Shown: positions 6,431 through 8,339 of the stretch, one piece after another
How the letters are laid out: every line of letters begins with the position of its first letter
Position numbering within the stretch: the stretch's first letter is position 1
DNA from: Candidatus Kuenenia stuttgartensis
Lineage (GTDB): Bacteria > Planctomycetota > UBA1135 > UBA2386
Reading direction: 5' to 3'
Assembly: GCA_945861365.1 (NCBI GenBank)
Contig: CAMAUH010000172.1
Coordinates: 1-8,339, forward strand
Length of the DNA stretch: 8,339 bases
Made by a program: the position numbers and the translations under genes
Notes under the pieces: model-generated
Told to the model about the DNA's origin: nothing
Database searches by the model: none
Seen by the model: only the letters and a program-made list of their open reading frames with translations

Positions 6431-6478
6431 ACCGGTTGGCTCGGTGACGGCATCGGCGCGCGCGGTTAGAAGCGCGCC

Positions 6479-8339
6479 ATGCGCATGCGTTCGCTGCTCG
6501 TTCCGTTCCTGATGGGGGGTGCCGTGTGGGCCCAGGATGCCCCGGCCGCGGTTTCCGCCACGTTCGCGCGGGCCGGCGCCAATCGCGGCGAACTCGAACG
6601 CGCGTGGCGCGGGGTGCCGGAGCCGCAGCGCGCCTCGCTGGCGTTCGTGATGGAGCACATGCCGGACGCCGATGCGCAGTCGTTGACGGCGGCGTTCCTG
6701 CTGCACGACGTGCAGCTCGCGCACGAGGCGCGCGGTGCGGTGGCGTGGGGAGCCGCGCTGCCGGAGCCGTTGTTCCAGCAGTTCGTGTTGCCCTACGCGC
6801 AGGCCAACGAGAAGCGCGAGGACTGGCGCAGCGACCTGCAGCCGCGCTGCCTGCCGTCGGTGCGCGACTGCAAGACGCCGGGCGAAGCGGCGCGGAAGCT
6901 CAACGAGACGATCTTCCAGGCGCTGAACGTGCACTACTCGACGAAGCGCGCGCGCGCCGACCAGGCGCCGAGCGAGTCGATCGCGCAAGGCAAGGCCAGT
7001 TGCACGGGGTTGTCGATCCTGCTCGCCGATGCGTGCCGCGCGTGCTGCGTGCCGGCGCGGCTGGTGTCGGTGCAGTGGCCGCACAAGGACGGCAACCACA
7101 CGTGGGTCGAAGTGTGGGATGGCGAGGCGTGGCGCTTCGTCGGCGCGGACGAACCGGATCCGGCCGGGCTCGACCGCGGTTGGTTCACCGGCGACGCGGC
7201 GCGGTGCGCGAGCGCCGACCGTGCGCATCGCGTGTGGGCGGTGTCGTTCGCCAAGACCGGGGAACGCTTCGCCGCTGGCTGGGGCCGCGGCGTCGAACTG
7301 TGGGGGGAGGACGTGTCGGCGCGCTATGCGTTGCCGCGAGCGGCTGGCGAAGGCTGGAGCAGTGGCACCGGCGTGGTTCCGACCGAGCTACCGTTCGCCC
7401 TGGGCACGACGGGCGCCGCAGCGGCCCAGGACTCCACTGCAGAGGCCCTGCGCGCCCAGTTGGACCGCTTCTTCGCCGCCGATGAAGCACGGCAGGCGAC
7501 CTTCGAGTTCGATCGCAACCTCGACGCCGAACTGCGCACGCCGGCTGGCGACGCGCGGCTGCGCGCGCTGGTCGCGCAGTCGTGGGCCGCGGCCGAACGC
7601 GCCAAGCTGCAGGCCGACTTCGATGCCAAGGTCGCGCGCGCCGGCGACAAGCAGAGCCCCTACACGGTGAAGCAGGTCGGCGAGAAACCGGCCAGTGGCC
7701 GCTGGCCGCTGGTGATCGCGATGCACGGCGGCGGCAACGCGCCGAAGCGCGTCAACGACTCGCAGTGGCAGCACATGCAGATCTACTACAAGGACCACCC
7801 GGAAGCGGGCGGCTACCTGTACTGCGCGCTGCGGGCGCCGACCGACGAGTGGAACGGCTTCTACACCGACTACTTCTACCCGCTGCTCGAGACGCTGATC
7901 CGGCAGTTCGTGGTGTGCGGCGACGTCGATCCGGACCGCGTGATCGCGCTCGGCTACAGCCACGGCGGCTACGGCGCGTTCGCGATCGGGCCGAAGCTGC
8001 CGCACCGCTTCGCCGCCGTGCACGGCAGCGCCGCGGCGCCGACCGACGGCGAGACGGTGGCGACCGGGCTGCACACGCTGCCGTTCTCGTTCATGGTCGG
8101 CGGCAAGGACACCGCCTACGGCCGCGCCGAGCGCTGCCAGAAGTTCGCCGCGACGCTGGCCGAACTGCAGAAGCAGCACGCGGGGCAGTACCCGTTCACG
8201 TTCACGTTCGTCGCGGACAACGGCCACACCGGGCTCCCTGACCGCGACCTGCTGGCGAAGCTGGTGCCGCTGGCGCGCACGGCGTTGCCGACCGCGCTGC
8301 ATTGGGAACAGACCGACGGCACCGTGCGCGACCACTATT
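6479..8339 (+). CDS. Secreted transglutaminase-like domain fused to an alpha/beta-hydrolase (esterase-like); 3' end beyond window
   Basis: The frame from ATG at 6479 is open to the last base, giving 620 visible residues. The N-terminus MRMRSLLVPFLMGGAVWAQD looks like a signal peptide cut after Ala18. Residues about 110-260 form a transglutaminase-like (papain-fold) domain with Cys175 in GKASCTGLS, His207 in GNHTWVEVW and Asp224 in VGADEPD, the expected catalytic triad. An Ala-rich helical linker (about 310-395) leads to an alpha/beta-hydrolase domain: oxyanion motif HGGG (416-419), nucleophile elbow GYSHGGYG with Ser494, acid Asp544 in VGGKD and His583 in DNGHTG. This resembles predicted esterases of the PHB-depolymerase/feruloyl-esterase or S9-peptidase sort. 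Both triads are intact by sequence. The substrate is unknown; export across the membrane and action on proteins or polymers is an inference. No SD is seen; the in-frame Met3 (6485) is an alternative start. Confidence 0.85.
   Translation, partial: MRMRSLLVPFLMGGAVWAQDAPAAVSATFARAGANRGELERAWRGVPEPQRASLAFVMEHMPDADAQSLTAAFLLHDVQLAHEARGAVAWGAALPEPLFQQFVLPYAQANEKREDWRSDLQPRCLPSVRDCKTPGEAARKLNETIFQALNVHYSTKRARADQAPSESIAQGKASCTGLSILLADACRACCVPARLVSVQWPHKDGNHTWVEVWDGEAWRFVGADEPDPAGLDRGWFTGDAARCASADRAHRVWAVSFAKTGERFAAGWGRGVELWGEDVSARYALPRAAGEGWSSGTGVVPTELPFALGTTGAAAAQDSTAEALRAQLDRFFAADEARQATFEFDRNLDAELRTPAGDARLRALVAQSWAAAERAKLQADFDAKVARAGDKQSPYTVKQVGEKPASGRWPLVIAMHGGGNAPKRVNDSQWQHMQIYYKDHPEAGGYLYCALRAPTDEWNGFYTDYFYPLLETLIRQFVVCGDVDPDRVIALGYSHGGYGAFAIGPKLPHRFAAVHGSAAAPTDGETVATGLHTLPFSFMVGGKDTAYGRAERCQKFAATLAELQKQHAGQYPFTFTFVADNGHTGLPDRDLLAKLVPLARTALPTALHWEQTDGTVRDHY

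Noticed and set aside
6526..7485. Arg/Gly-rich + strand frame over the secreted protein gene
   Set aside because: It is a shadow frame; the frame starting at 6479 carries a signal peptide, both catalytic triads and the expected codon bias.
1..8339. CRISPR arrays, tRNA or rRNA genes, or a multi-gene defence or biosynthetic system
   Set aside because: No regularly spaced direct repeats, cloverleaf-like sequences or clustered effector genes were seen; the only tandem repeat is the coding 12-bp array at 743-790.

Overview
This is a GC-rich bacterial window (roughly two thirds G+C or more by eye, third codon positions almost all G or C). It has a mostly single-strand housekeeping block, flanked by surface and envelope type genes. 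The order ribH-nusB-ftsY, the scarcity of Shine-Dalgarno sequences, the large secreted transglutaminase-like/esterase protein and the SGNH hydrolase together suggest a Planctomycetota-type organism. This is an inference from gene content, and no rRNA or other phylogenetic marker of high resolution is present.

Layout. (a) 1-581, + strand: the 3' part of an SGNH/GDSL-type hydrolase whose start lies outside the window. (b) 593-868, - strand and convergent with (a): a short orphan piece of an Rpn-family (recombination-promoting nuclease) protein that keeps only the QG-repeat and DUF4351-like C-terminal part. (c) 938-5906, - strand: a tight co-directional series read right to left: a CheR-type methyltransferase (5906-5049), ribH (5005-4523), nusB (4462-3980), ftsY (3924-3001) and an O-antigen ligase/polymerase-like membrane protein with a TPR-like tail (3004-938). 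The last two overlap by four bases (ATGA). Gaps are 43, 60 and 55 bp, so one transcript is likely. (d) 5907-6040: a divergent intergenic region with an 8-bp inverted repeat. (e) 6041-8339, + strand: a small four-helix membrane protein, then 48 bp later a secreted two-domain protein (transglutaminase-like Cys-His-Asp domain followed by an alpha/beta-hydrolase) that stays open to the end of the window.

How the genes relate. The core of the - strand block covers riboflavin synthesis (ribH), transcription antitermination for rRNA (nusB) and co-translational membrane targeting (ftsY). These are housekeeping functions that often travel together. The flanking CheR-type methyltransferase has no chemotaxis neighbours here, and the ligase/polymerase is coupled to ftsY rather than to a polysaccharide cluster. 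The + strand pair looks like an independent unit.

I found no tRNA, rRNA, CRISPR array, insertion sequence, phage gene or complete defence system. The item most worth attention is the Rpn remnant, which corresponds to the part of Rpn genes reported to be made separately as an intragenic antitoxin.
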